From Arthrobacter sp. ISL-72 (lineage in GTDB: Bacteria > Actinomycetota > Actinomycetes > Actinomycetales > Micrococcaceae): a stretch of 64,000 nucleotides of DNA. Below the pieces are notes generated by a model that did not search any database, had not been told where the DNA came from, and saw only the letters and a program-made list of their open reading frames with translations. Below, piece by piece: positions 8,629 through 17,483 of the stretch (within the stretch, counting starts at the first letter, position 1; every line of letters starts with the position of its first letter). Location of the stretch: assembly GCF_018613755.1 (NCBI RefSeq), contig NZ_JAGGPP010000003.1, positions 62,001 to 126,000 of the forward strand. Reading direction: 5' to 3'. The translations under genes and the position numbers were made by a program.

Positions 8629-10536
8629 GTGTCTACCGAGCACTCCGCAACACTGTCCGCCCAGGCGGTTTCCGACCCGCGTCCCCCGCTCGAACAGCGC
8701 CTCGATCCGGCGATCCGTAAACTCGCGGTGGGCGTCTGGACCGCGGAACTGATCGGCGATGAACTGGCGAACGTCAGCTATGCGGGCCGGCCCGTGCTGC
8801 GTGCGATCAAGGCCGTGGTCCGGGACCACGAATGGCGCACCTTTGCGCCGTCGGTCCGGGATATGGCGGAAGTGAAGGACGACGACGGCATCAGCCTCAG
8901 GCTCCACGTGGACTACGCGGCACCGGGCACAGCAGGCCCCGCCTTCGAGGCCATGCTGTTGCTCCGGCTCACCCCCGCCACCGTGGAGGTGACGTTCTCA
9001 GGACGGGCGAAGGTCCCGTTCAGGCGGAACCGCATCGGACTGGTGGTCCTCCACTCCACCAGCGAAGCCGGGCGGGAAGTCAGCGTGGTCTCGCCGGACG
9101 GCATGGTGACCACAGGGGCCTTCCCCACGGATATCCGGCCGGACCTGGTCTTCACGGACATCTCCTCCATGGAGTGGGCCGACGCCGGGACCGCCTTCGA
9201 CCTGGGTTTCTCCGGGGACCTCTTCGAGACCGAGGACCAGCGGAACTGGAGCGACGGCTCCTTCAAGACGTACAGCACCCCGTCGGCATTGCCCATCCCT
9301 GTCGACGTTGCCGCGGGGGACACCGTGCACCAGTCGGTCAGCCTTGAGGCCCTCAGCATCGAGGCGCCGGACAGCCCGGCCCCCGCCGTCGACGAACCGG
9401 CGGCCTTCACGGTCGGAGAGCAGGCGGGAACGGTCCCGCCGCTGGCGCTGTTCGTCGACTCGGCAGAGGCAGGTTCCGGGTCTTCCGGTGAGGATGCGCA
9501 ACTGCAAGGCATCGACGCCGTCCTGGTGGAACTGTACGAGCCGCGGGAAGCGTGGCCTGCCAAGCTTGCCGCCGCCGTCCGTCAGGCCGACAGGCATGGG
9601 GCAGCCCTCGACGTCCGGATCGTGGCGGCTTCCGCCGACGCCGTGGCCGAAGCCCTCAGCGCAGCAATGGGCGGATCGCTGTCCCGGATCGCCCGGCTTG
9701 GCCTGTTCAATCCCGATACCCACTGCACGGATCCGGTAGCGTGGACTGGGCTGAAAGAGTCGCTGAGGGAGACGGACTTCCGGGGACAGCTGCTGGCCGG
9801 CACCCGCTCACACTTCACCGAACTCAACCGCTGGGCCGCCGGCGGCACTCCCGTTCCCGCGGGTGCCGATGCAGTGACATTCAGCCTGTCGCCGCAGGTT
9901 CACAGCACGGAGATCGCGCACATCGTTGAGACTGTGCCCGTCCAGCGGCTCGCCGCGGCCAACGCGCTGAAACTCGGGGAAGGGCGCCCCGTGCATGTCG
10001 GACCCATCACGCTCAAGCCCCGGCTGCACGCCCCGGACCAGCCGTCCGACGGCGATGAGCTCCAGGACCACAGCTTCACGGCGGCGTGGACACTCGCCAG
10101 CTTGCAGGCCCTGACGCTGGACGGCGTGGCCTCAGTAACCTATTTTGAAGCTGCAGCGCCGCGGGGCATCGCGGCAGCGGACGGCACACTCAATCCCGTA
10201 GGGGAGCTGCTCCGGAAGCTCGCGGCGTGCCAGGGGGATCCGGTGCTCGCCGCCGGGCTCGACCCGGTGCCGGGTTCTGCAGCCAAGAGCCCGGTCACGG
10301 TCTACCCGGTGCAGTCCGGCGCCGGCCTGCAGCTGTTCCTGGGCAACCTCAGTCCCCGCGAGGCCACGGCGAACCTGTCCCTGCCGGGCGGTGCCAGTCC
10401 GGTGGCGGCGGACGTTGCGGTGATCGGTGCTTCCGCCGGTGCGCACGCGCACGCAACTCCTGCGGACGACGGCGCCCTGGCAGTAACGCTGGGACCGTGG
10501 TCCACCGCCGTCGTCACCTTTCCCGGCCGCGCCTAG
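8629..10536 (+). CDS. Large conserved protein, possibly D-apionate-lactonase-like
   Basis: At 635 aa there is no signal peptide or membrane segment. The N-terminal 250 residues are beta-rich, like sugar-processing sandwich domains. The motif EDQRNWSDGSFKTYSTP (about residue 203) and the length recall D-apionate lactonases, whose middle part is a TIM barrel. Here the middle (GIDAVLVELYEPREAWPAKLAAAVRQADRHGAALDV in pieces near 300) alternates strands and helices in a barrel-like way, and the C-terminus is again beta-rich. This match is from memory and is tentative. I chose the GTG at 8629 because the region before it reads like non-coding sequence; a GTG/ATG-initiated extension from 8506 is possible. 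It is divergent from the iron-box gene. Confidence 0.5.
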   Translation: MSTEHSATLSAQAVSDPRPPLEQRLDPAIRKLAVGVWTAELIGDELANVSYAGRPVLRAIKAVVRDHEWRTFAPSVRDMAEVKDDDGISLRLHVDYAAPGTAGPAFEAMLLLRLTPATVEVTFSGRAKVPFRRNRIGLVVLHSTSEAGREVSVVSPDGMVTTGAFPTDIRPDLVFTDISSMEWADAGTAFDLGFSGDLFETEDQRNWSDGSFKTYSTPSALPIPVDVAAGDTVHQSVSLEALSIEAPDSPAPAVDEPAAFTVGEQAGTVPPLALFVDSAEAGSGSSGEDAQLQGIDAVLVELYEPREAWPAKLAAAVRQADRHGAALDVRIVAASADAVAEALSAAMGGSLSRIARLGLFNPDTHCTDPVAWTGLKESLRETDFRGQLLAGTRSHFTELNRWAAGGTPVPAGADAVTFSLSPQVHSTEIAHIVETVPVQRLAAANALKLGEGRPVHVGPITLKPRLHAPDQPSDGDELQDHSFTAAWTLASLQALTLDGVASVTYFEAAAPRGIAAADGTLNPVGELLRKLAACQGDPVLAAGLDPVPGSAAKSPVTVYPVQSGAGLQLFLGNLSPREATANLSLPGGASPVAADVAVIGASAGAHAHATPADDGALAVTLGPWSTAVVTFPGRA

Positions 10537-10563
10537 CTCCTTCGCAGCAAACCCGATTAGCGC

Positions 10564-11562
10564 CTAGCCCAGGAGCGTGTTGACCAGCCGCGCGGCCACC
10601 CTGGCCGTGCGCTGGTCGATGTCGAACTTCGGGTTCAGCTCCGCCACGTCCAGATGCAGCAGTTTCCCGCTCGCTGCCACCTGCCGGCACACGGCGCTGA
10701 TCACCGGGAGCGGAACCCCGTAGGCCGCCGGCGCGCTGACGCCCGGTGCCACGGCGGCGGGCAGTACATCCAGGTCGATGGTCAGGTAGAGCACGTCCAC
10801 GGTGTCCAGGAAACCGGCCACGAACTGCCGGGTGGCCTCCTCGGTGCAGTCCTCATCCAGGAGATACTTCACGCCCAGCTGCTCGGCCGTATTAAACAGG
10901 GTGCGGGTGTTGTTGGGTTCGGAAATCCCGACGACGGCGTAGTTCAGCCTGCGCTCGGCGGCCTCCTCCGCACGGGCCATCTGCAGGAAAGGAGTGCCCG
11001 AGGAAGGTTCGGGTGCATCGCGAAGGTCGAAGTGCGCGTCCAGGTTCAGCACGCCCAGGCGCTTTCCGTCCCGGAGAGCCGCGGAACCGGCCAGGCCGAG
11101 GTAGCTGGCGAACGCTGTCTCGTGGCCGCCGCCCAGCACCACGGTGAGGTTGCCGGCGTCGAGCATTTCGGCGACTGCCAGCCCGGCGCGGGCCTGGCCT
11201 GCTTCGAGCGCATTGTCCCTGACAGTGACGTCGCCGGCGTCGAACACCTCGCGGGGGAGGTGGAAGGCGTGCGGGCCTAAGGCGGCACGGATGGCGGCGG
11301 GGGCGGCGGCGGCACCCACCCGGCCCTTGTTGCGGAGCACGCCGGTGTCGCTGCTGAAACCGAGAATGACGGCGGGTCGGCCCTGCGCGGCGTGGCCCGG
11401 TTCCGCCGTGCTCGATTCCGCGGCTTGCGGGTGTGGGGCGGCTGGTTCGTGGCGGTAGGGCTTGACGGCCTGCCACCAGCGGCGGTGTTCGGCTTCGTCG
11501 CCGTCGAACCGGCCCCTCCAGGTGAGCGGGGGGATATCAACTGTCAGGGCTGTATGGGGCAT
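10564..11562 (-). CDS. hutG: Formimidoylglutamase
   Basis: Hydrolyses N-formimidoyl-L-glutamate to glutamate and formamide in histidine degradation; a ureohydrolase (arginase fold) with a binuclear Mn centre. The 332 aa carry all metal-binding signatures: GGGHET near 147, NLDAHFDLR near 176 and TIDLDVLP near 264. SSGTPF, near residue 190, is a substrate-loop feature of HutG. An Ala/Pro-rich stretch at 40-60 is a lineage insertion. It lies 7 kb from hutUH on the other strand, so it must be transcribed separately. Agmatinase is less likely given the motifs and the hut context. Confidence 0.88.
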   Translation of the reverse strand: MPHTALTVDIPPLTWRGRFDGDEAEHRRWWQAVKPYRHEPAAPHPQAAESSTAEPGHAAQGRPAVILGFSSDTGVLRNKGRVGAAAAPAAIRAALGPHAFHLPREVFDAGDVTVRDNALEAGQARAGLAVAEMLDAGNLTVVLGGGHETAFASYLGLAGSAALRDGKRLGVLNLDAHFDLRDAPEPSSGTPFLQMARAEEAAERRLNYAVVGISEPNNTRTLFNTAEQLGVKYLLDEDCTEEATRQFVAGFLDTVDVLYLTIDLDVLPAAVAPGVSAPAAYGVPLPVISAVCRQVAASGKLLHLDVAELNPKFDIDQRTARVAARLVNTLLG

Positions 11563-11740
11563 AATCCAAGCTCACCGCAGCGGAGCCCCGAAAACCAGCC
11601 CGGCAGCCGTCGTCATGTCTGGAATTCAAGAACCTCCGCATCCGTGAACGGCAGGCGCTATGGTGGAGCAATCACTCTCTGGGACCGGGTCACGTGGGCT
11701 GTTCCGGACCGTGCACCCGTCGAGGCCGGAGAACAGCACC

Positions 11741-13044
11741 ATGTTTGAAGCCCCCAATTTACTGTTTGCCGCCGCGGGCATTGCGGTTTTCATCGCTGCC
11801 GTGCTGCCCAAGCTGTTGAGCAACATGCCTTTTTCAATGCCCATGGTGTTCCTCGGCGCGGGGATGGGTGCCTTCGCCCTGATTCCCACTCTTCCCGATC
11901 CGGACCCGATCGCGCACAGCGACTTTGTCCTGCACCTCTCGGAAGTCTGCGTCATCATTTCCCTCATGGGTGCAGGGCTGGCGCTGGACCGGCCGGTAGG
12001 GCGCAAGCGCTGGTCCACCACCTGGCTGCTCCTGGGGATCGCCATGCCGCTGTGCATCATCGGCCTGACCTTGCTGGGCCTATGGTTCCTGGGCCTTGGC
12101 CTCGGTGCTGCGCTGCTGGTGGCATCGAGCCTGGCGCCCACGGACCCAGTGCTCGCCTCGGAGGTGCAGGTGGGCGAACCTGCCGACCACGACGATGGCG
12201 CCGAAAAGGAGGATGAGGTGCGGTCGGCCTCACCTCCGAGGCCGGACTGAACGACGGGCTGGCTTTTCCCTTTGTCTACCTGGCCATCGCCATCAGCGTT
12301 GCGGGTTCGTCGCCGTCCGCCTGGTTCCCGCAATGGTTCGGGGTGGACGTGCTGTGGCGGCTGGCCGTCGGGCTGCTGGTGGGCTTCCTCACCGGCAAGG
12401 TGCTGGCGCGGCTCTTCTTCTCCGCACGCCGGGAAAGCCTGCGGCTGTCCAACCATTCGGAAGGCTTCGTGGCGCTCGCCGCCACCTTCCTGGCATACGG
12501 CCTTGCCGAAATGCTTGAGGGCTACGGCTTTATCGCAGTATTCGTTTGCGCGGTGACCATCCGCGCCGCTGAACACACCCACGGCTACCATCGCGTCCTG
12601 CACTCCTACGTGGAGCAGTTGGAACGGCTCCTGACCGTGGTGATCCTGGTCCTGCTTGGTGGGGCCATAGCCCGCGGGCTGCTGGCCGGGATCGGCTGGG
12701 GAGAGCTGCTGGTGGCTCTGGCGTTCCTGATAGTGGTGCGGCCGCTGGCCGGCTGGGTGGGACTGCTGGGCGGCAAGACCGGGCCGCGCGAGCGGATCGC
12801 CCTGTCGTTCTTCGGAATCCGCGGGATTGGCTCGCTCTACTACCTCTCCTACGCTCTTAGCAAAGGTGAGTTCGGCGGCCAGGCGGAGTGGCTGTGGGCC
12901 TTCATAGGGCTAGTGGTGGCATTGTCCATCGTGATCCATGGTGCCACCACTTCACCCCTGATGAACCGCCTGGACCGGCTCCGGGTAAAGAAGGCGCGCG
13001 CCGTTGCCGGTGACGAAGGCCTTGCCCCTAACACTCCGGTGTAG
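11741..13044 (+). pseudogene. Cation/proton antiporter (CPA1 type), frameshifted
   Basis: Two frames together encode one Na+/H+ or K+/H+ antiporter of about 434 aa. The first part (ATG at 11741) carries some five membrane segments and the ASSLAPTDPVLASEVQVG block of the exchanger core. At 12224-12225 the reading frame is lost, reaching a stop at 12250. The continuation LTSEAGLNDGLAFPF, another core motif, is in the next frame and stays open to 13044. Loss of one base (CGG TCx GGC) explains it exactly. It may be a true inactivating mutation or an assembly error; the rest shows no decay. It converges on the purine-type permease. Confidence 0.85.
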
Positions 13045-13055
13045 CCCCGACACTT

Positions 13056-14498
13056 CTAGTGCATGCCGAGTGCCTGCTCCACCGGGCCAATGCCGAAGAA
13101 CAGCAGGAAGGCGGCGGCCACGGCCCACATGAGCGGGTGCACGTCGCGGGTCCGGCCCGTGAAGGTGCGGATCAGCACGTAGGCGATGAACCCGGCGCCC
13201 AGGCCGTTGGCGATGGAGTAGGTGAACGGCATGAGGGACATGGTGAGGAACGCGGGAATCCCGATGCTCCAGTCCTGCCAGTCGATCTTGCCCACCTGCG
13301 AAACCATCATGAAGCCGACCACCACCAGGGCGGGAGCCACGGCCTCGAACGGGACAAGGTTGATCAGCGGGGTGAAGAACATGGCCACGAGGAACAGCAG
13401 GCCGGTGACGATGGAGGCCAGTCCGGTGCGTGCGCCCTCGCCGATGCCCGCGCCGGACTCAACGAAGAGCTGGTTGGAGGAGACGGACGCCCCGCCGCCC
13501 ACGATCGCGCCGAGCGCGTCAACCTGCAGCACGCGGTCCACGTTGGGGATGTTGCCGTGTTCATCAACCGTTCCGGCCTCGTTGGCCAGGCCCACCATGG
13601 TGCCCATGGCGTCGAAGAAGATACTGAGCAGGATCACGAACGCCAGCAGCGCGGCGCCCACGAAGCCCAGGTGTTCGAACGCGCCGACGGGATTGGCCCT
13701 GCCGATCAGCGACAGGTCCGGGGCGGACCACTCAGAGAACGCGGGGGCCACCAGGGACCAGCCCTGCGGGTTGAACTTGCCGTCGCTGACGCTGGGACCG
13801 ATGTGGAGCGTGAATTCCAGGACCATGGCCAGCAGGGTGGAGGCAACAATCCCGATCAGGATGGCGCCCTTGACCTTGCGGACCACCAGTGCGATCGTCA
13901 GGATCAGGCCGAACACGAACACCAGCGTGGGCCAGCCCAGGAGCTTGCCGTCGAACCCGAGTCCGACCGGAACCGTGGTGTTGGCGGCGTCAGGGATGCG
14001 GCGGACAAAGCCCGCGTTGACCAGCCCGATCAGTGCGATGAACAGGCCGATGCCCACCACGATGGCCGTTTTGATCCCGTCCGGAACAGCCCGGAAGACC
14101 GCGGTGCGGAAGCCGGTGAGGACCAGGATCAGCATCGTGACGCCGGAGATCACCACCAGGCCCATCACATCCGGCCAGGTCAGGCCCGGGTTCGTGGCCA
14201 CCGTGACAGCAACGAAGGCGTTGACGCCCAGCCCGGTGGCCAGCGCGAACGGATGCTTGGCCCAGGCTCCCATCAGGATCGTCAGGACGCCTGCCACGAA
14301 GGCGGTAACGGCCGCGACAGCGGGGAATCCGAGGGTTGCGCCGCTGGAATCTGCACCGGAGAGGATCAGCGGATTCAACACCACGATGTAGCTCATGGCG
14401 AAGAACGTGGCAAAACCTCCGCGGATCTCGCGGGAGAAGTTTGACCCCCGTTCGGAAATCTTGAAGTACCGGTCCAGTGCAGAGCCCTGCTTAAGCAT
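13056..14498 (-). CDS. NCS2 family nucleobase permease (AzgA-like)
   Basis: A proton-coupled nucleobase importer, probably for adenine, guanine or hypoxanthine, with 12-14 membrane segments in 480 aa. Family marks are FFAMSYIVVLNPLILSGA near residue 30, GLGVNAFVA near 90 and the FDAMGTMVGLA ... GAIVGGGASVSSNQLFVESGAG region in the second half. I chose the ATG at 14498, preceded by GGAGGACT, over the GTG-type extension to 14594, which would add 32 residues with no membrane character. The gene is monocistronic. The AzgA-type assignment rests on FFAMSYI and the overall pattern; a xanthine/uracil substrate is not excluded. Confidence 0.85.
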   Translation of the reverse strand: MLKQGSALDRYFKISERGSNFSREIRGGFATFFAMSYIVVLNPLILSGADSSGATLGFPAVAAVTAFVAGVLTILMGAWAKHPFALATGLGVNAFVAVTVATNPGLTWPDVMGLVVISGVTMLILVLTGFRTAVFRAVPDGIKTAIVVGIGLFIALIGLVNAGFVRRIPDAANTTVPVGLGFDGKLLGWPTLVFVFGLILTIALVVRKVKGAILIGIVASTLLAMVLEFTLHIGPSVSDGKFNPQGWSLVAPAFSEWSAPDLSLIGRANPVGAFEHLGFVGAALLAFVILLSIFFDAMGTMVGLANEAGTVDEHGNIPNVDRVLQVDALGAIVGGGASVSSNQLFVESGAGIGEGARTGLASIVTGLLFLVAMFFTPLINLVPFEAVAPALVVVGFMMVSQVGKIDWQDWSIGIPAFLTMSLMPFTYSIANGLGAGFIAYVLIRTFTGRTRDVHPLMWAVAAAFLLFFGIGPVEQALGMH

Positions 14499-14611
14499 TA
14501 GTCCTCCGGGGGAAGTGGTGGGGATTACTTGAATCCTAGTAGCTTGCCGGGTTCCACTCCCGCGATTTCGCCTAGGCTGTAAGGAAGCCAACACACAGGA
14601 GTAGCCCCGCC

Positions 14612-15235
14612 ATGCGTCCCATCCGCCAGCTGCTGAGCGCCCTTCTGGGGGCGCTGCTTTTTTCGGCCGCTCTGCTGTCCGCCGCCGCGCCCGCCTCAGC
14701 CCACGACGCCGCTGAATCGAGCAGCCCGGCCCAGGGTGCCACTGTGGCCACCCCGCCCGAGAAGGTCTCGGTCACGTTCAGCAACGATCCCCTGGCCCTG
14801 GGTTCCCAGATCCAGGTGAAGGATGCGGCAGGGGCCAACTGGGCAGAGGGCCCCGTGGAGATCGTGGACAACGTGGCGTCGCAGAAACTGCGCGCGGGCG
14901 CCCCGGCGGGCGAGTTCACCGTGCTGTGGCGCGTGGTCAGCTCCGATTCGCACCCCATTGAGGGCACCTTCACCTTTACGGCCACCGCCGGAGCCGCAGG
15001 TTCAGCGCCGGCAAGCACGGGGACGGGGAGCACGACGGCGGCGGGTCAGGTCCCGACGGCAGGTACTGCCGAGCCCGGCACTACAGCGGCCCCCGAGCCG
15101 GCCCCCGATGCTTCGGAGCCATTCCCGTGGAGCCTGGTGCTGTTCGTTGGAACTGCCGTGGGCATCCTGATCGCGCTGGCTGTGCTGGCGAGGCGCAACC
15201 TCAAGTCCCCCGACGACGAGGTCGACCAGGAGTAG
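14612..15235 (+). CDS. copC: CopC domain protein with C-terminal membrane anchor
   Basis: A secreted copper-binding protein of the CopC/YobA family. The 207 aa comprise a Sec signal peptide ending ASA (residues 1-30), with the mature chain beginning His-Asp, the classical Cu(II)-binding N-terminus. The CopC beta-barrel (35-125) has SSDSHPIEG, which supplies further copper ligands. A Thr/Ala/Pro-rich linker follows (128-170), then one membrane segment (173-193) with a short charged tail. It should sit on the outer face of the membrane. No copD or dyp-type peroxidase gene follows, so this is an orphan CopC. The start ATG is preceded by AGGAGTAGCCCCGCC. Confidence 0.85.
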   Translation: MRPIRQLLSALLGALLFSAALLSAAAPASAHDAAESSSPAQGATVATPPEKVSVTFSNDPLALGSQIQVKDAAGANWAEGPVEIVDNVASQKLRAGAPAGEFTVLWRVVSSDSHPIEGTFTFTATAGAAGSAPASTGTGSTTAAGQVPTAGTAEPGTTAAPEPAPDASEPFPWSLVLFVGTAVGILIALAVLARRNLKSPDDEVDQE

Positions 15236-15281
15236 TAGGTTCGCGAGCCGTAGGCTCCCGCCGGCCTAAGCCGGGGATCCC

Positions 15282-15923
15282 CTACGCGGGCGATGGCAGC
15301 GCGGCGAAGCTTCCCGTGAGGACTGAGGGGACGCTGTCCGGGTGGACCTTGGCGGAAATGGCCTGCCCAACAACCTTGGCCTGGCGCAGCACTTCCCGGG
15401 GCGTGGGAGTGATGAGTTCGCCCACTCCCACAAGATAAATGCCGATGGCGCGCATGGCGGCCGCCAGGTTCTGGCCCAGGGCCAGACCCAGTCCGGCGAG
15501 CATCCGGCGGAGCTGGCTGTGCGCGCCCCGGGTCAGCACGATGTGGTGCGCCAGCAGGATGCCGTCGGGAGTGTGGACCGCCCACTGGTGCACGGAAGGT
15601 CCGGACAATTCGGTCCCCAGCAGGTTCAGTCGGACGGCCCGGGTGTTGCTGCGGATGTCCAGGTTGTGGCTGCTCGCGTAGTTCCGCAGGTGCCGGAGGA
15701 TTTCGTTCCGTTCATGCAGGGAAGCCGAGTTCGGGGCATCGCAACGGGGGAGGGCAACGGGGTTGGCGGACTGTGTCCCGCCCAGGGTTTCGAGCGCGTC
15801 CACGGTGATGGAGTCCACGCCCCGCCGCCGGAGCTCACTGGCAACCGCCAGGCCCGGCAGCCCGGATCCGATGATCACCGTGGTGGTCTGTTCGGTCCCG
15901 GCACAAGTTGGCATGCTCGACAC
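15282..15923 (-). CDS. Short FAD/NAD-binding oxidoreductase-like protein
   Basis: An N-terminal Rossmann motif (VIIGSGLPGLAVASELRRRG, residues about 14-33) and the acidic end of the second strand fit a flavoprotein dinucleotide-binding domain. The remaining 170 residues keep a typical helix-strand pattern (HNLDIRSNTRAV, HIVLTRGAHS) up to a GIYLVGVGELITP segment that could be the second FAD-contact strand. Full-length relatives are usually 350-450 aa, so at 213 aa this looks like a minimal or shortened member. I chose the GTG at 15923 because GAGGAGGAG lies eight bases upstream; ATG at 15914 is the alternative. Function unknown. Confidence 0.6.
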   Translation of the reverse strand: MSSMPTCAGTEQTTTVIIGSGLPGLAVASELRRRGVDSITVDALETLGGTQSANPVALPRCDAPNSASLHERNEILRHLRNYASSHNLDIRSNTRAVRLNLLGTELSGPSVHQWAVHTPDGILLAHHIVLTRGAHSQLRRMLAGLGLALGQNLAAAMRAIGIYLVGVGELITPTPREVLRQAKVVGQAISAKVHPDSVPSVLTGSFAALPSPA

Positions 15924-16016
15924 TGCTGGCTCCTCCTCGAATGGTTCACTGTGCAGATCTCGTCCTTCTGCACCTTCCGAAACCCCCAAAGTCCGGCTGC
16001 CGCGCACAAAGCTGGA

Positions 16017-16034
16017 ATGTGTTCTGAAACACAT
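16017..16034. promoter_or_regulatory. 18-bp dyad in the 450-bp flavoprotein/USP intergenic region
   Basis: ATGTGTT-CTGA-AACACAT is a perfect inverted repeat with seven-base arms, about 95 bases upstream of the short flavoprotein gene. It has the form of a regulator operator. The rest of 15924-16374 is relatively A/T-rich and holds no convincing gene; it must contain the divergent promoters for the flavoprotein and universal stress protein genes. Confidence 0.4.
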
Positions 16035-16374
16035 ATCTCAGATTCGCAACGCCTCGACAATACAGAACTTTCGGGGCTCTGGATAGCCTTTGCCGGACAT
16101 TCGCTAGCCCAACAATCTCACACCCGTAATTCTCTTCATGGGAGGTGGGATCTCTATGTTTCCGTGGGGTTAAAAGTGGGAGCAAACTTGTCTGTACAAA
16201 GGCTCTCCGGGCGGCGCGGGAGGGCGCTTGATTACTGTCGGGCAACCGAGAATAGTGGGTTAAAAGAGCGGATCTTCAGCCAGTAGCGGCCCGCGGCCTC
16301 CGGTGCACCCGGCAGAGGGCCACTTCTGGCAGAATAGCGGCAACATCAGGCAGTATCGCGAGGAGGCGGACCCC

Positions 16375-17406
16375 ATGGGCCGAGATCAGGTGCACCCGTC
16401 AAAGGATGACGACGGCGGTTCTGCCGCCCCCGAGGGGATCGTTGTGGGCGTGGACGGCTCCGACCATAGCCAGTGCGCGCTCGTCTGGGCCGCCCGCGAA
16501 GCTGAACGCCGCCGTCGTCCGCTCCATATCGTCACTGTCTACTCCGTGCCGATCTTCGCGGCGTCCGGCCTGGACGGCGGCTACGCCACCGTTGACGACT
16601 CGGTGATCCGCGAAGGCGCCGAGGCCATCCTGAAGCAGGCACTGGACAAGGTGGCTCCCTACGACATCGACGTTGACGCCTCCGTGGAGAACGGCGACGC
16701 CTCCGGCGTGCTGCTGGAGATGTCCGAATCCGCCGAGCTGCTGGTGTTCGGGACCCGCGGCAGGGGCGGTTTCGTAGGCAGGCTCCTGGGATCCGTCAGC
16801 AGTGCCCTCCCGGCCCACGCCAAGTGCCCCACAGTCACTGTGCCGCTGATCTGCGCCGACCGCCTGGGTGAGACCACGGATGACAAACACATCAAGGCCG
16901 AGCAGGCCAAATCCGGCCACCAGCCCGTTGAACACGTGGTGGTCGTAGGCGTTGACGGTTCCGAGCAGGCCCGCGTTGCAGTGCTGGAGGCCGCCGACCA
17001 GGCCGAACGGCTCGGCGCGCCGCTCCGCGTGGTGTGCGCCGTGCCGCAATACAGCGGTTCGCTGGCGTGGGTCCCCGCGCCCATGGACAGGGAAGCCCTG
17101 TTTGCTGATATCCGCGTCCAGCTCGATGCCGGCGTCGCCTGGCTGAAGAGCCACTATCCCAAGTTGACGGTGGAAACCCAGCTCGTGGACGGATCCCCCG
17201 TCGACGTGCTGGTCGAAGCCAGCCGGCACGTCGAGCTGGTGGTTCTGGGAACCCGCGGCCGTGGCGGCTTCACCGGAATGCTGCTGGGGTCCACGTCGGA
17301 CGGCGTCCTTCACCACGCCAAGGGGCCGGTGCTGGTTGTTCCGGACCGGGAGGATCCGCGGCTGGCGGACCGTGCCAGCTTCGGGCCCATGCTCGGCGCA
17401 GCCTAA
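16375..17406 (+). CDS. Tandem universal stress protein
   Basis: A cytoplasmic 343-aa protein with two USP domains (about 20-165 and 185-330). Each begins with the VVGVDGS strand and ends with the ATP-binding loop G-x2-G-x9-GS: GTRGRGGFVGRLLGS near 126 and GTRGRGGFTGMLLGS near 292. Both loops are intact, so both domains should bind nucleotide. Such double-domain USPs are common in actinobacteria and respond to hypoxia, starvation or redox stress. I chose the ATG at 16375 behind CGAGGAGGCGG; a GTG at 16303 would add 24 unsupported residues. The gene end is included in a series of degenerate repeats that runs into the leader of the next gene. Confidence 0.9.
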   Translation: MGRDQVHPSKDDDGGSAAPEGIVVGVDGSDHSQCALVWAAREAERRRRPLHIVTVYSVPIFAASGLDGGYATVDDSVIREGAEAILKQALDKVAPYDIDVDASVENGDASGVLLEMSESAELLVFGTRGRGGFVGRLLGSVSSALPAHAKCPTVTVPLICADRLGETTDDKHIKAEQAKSGHQPVEHVVVVGVDGSEQARVAVLEAADQAERLGAPLRVVCAVPQYSGSLAWVPAPMDREALFADIRVQLDAGVAWLKSHYPKLTVETQLVDGSPVDVLVEASRHVELVVLGTRGRGGFTGMLLGSTSDGVLHHAKGPVLVVPDREDPRLADRASFGPMLGAA

Positions 17407-17454
17407 TTATTCGGCGCAGCTAGACAGTCGGTGCAGCCCGCCAGCCGGCGCAGC
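17393..17454. repeat. Four degenerate 17-18 bp repeats spanning a stop codon
   Basis: TCGGCGCAGC starts at 17393 and 17411, TCGGTGCAGC at 17428 and CCGGCGCAGC at 17445, spacing 18, 17 and 17 bp. The first copy is the last coding part of the universal stress protein; the others lie in the intergenic region before the next gene. Confidence 0.65.
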
Positions 17455-17483
17455 CGTCCGTCGATAACACCAGGAGGTCACCG

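Noticed and set aside
12221..12250. Programmed ribosomal frameshifting in the antiporter gene
   Set aside because: No slippery heptamer or following pseudoknot is evident at CGGTCGGCC, and the family is not known for recoding; a simple base loss is the better explanation.
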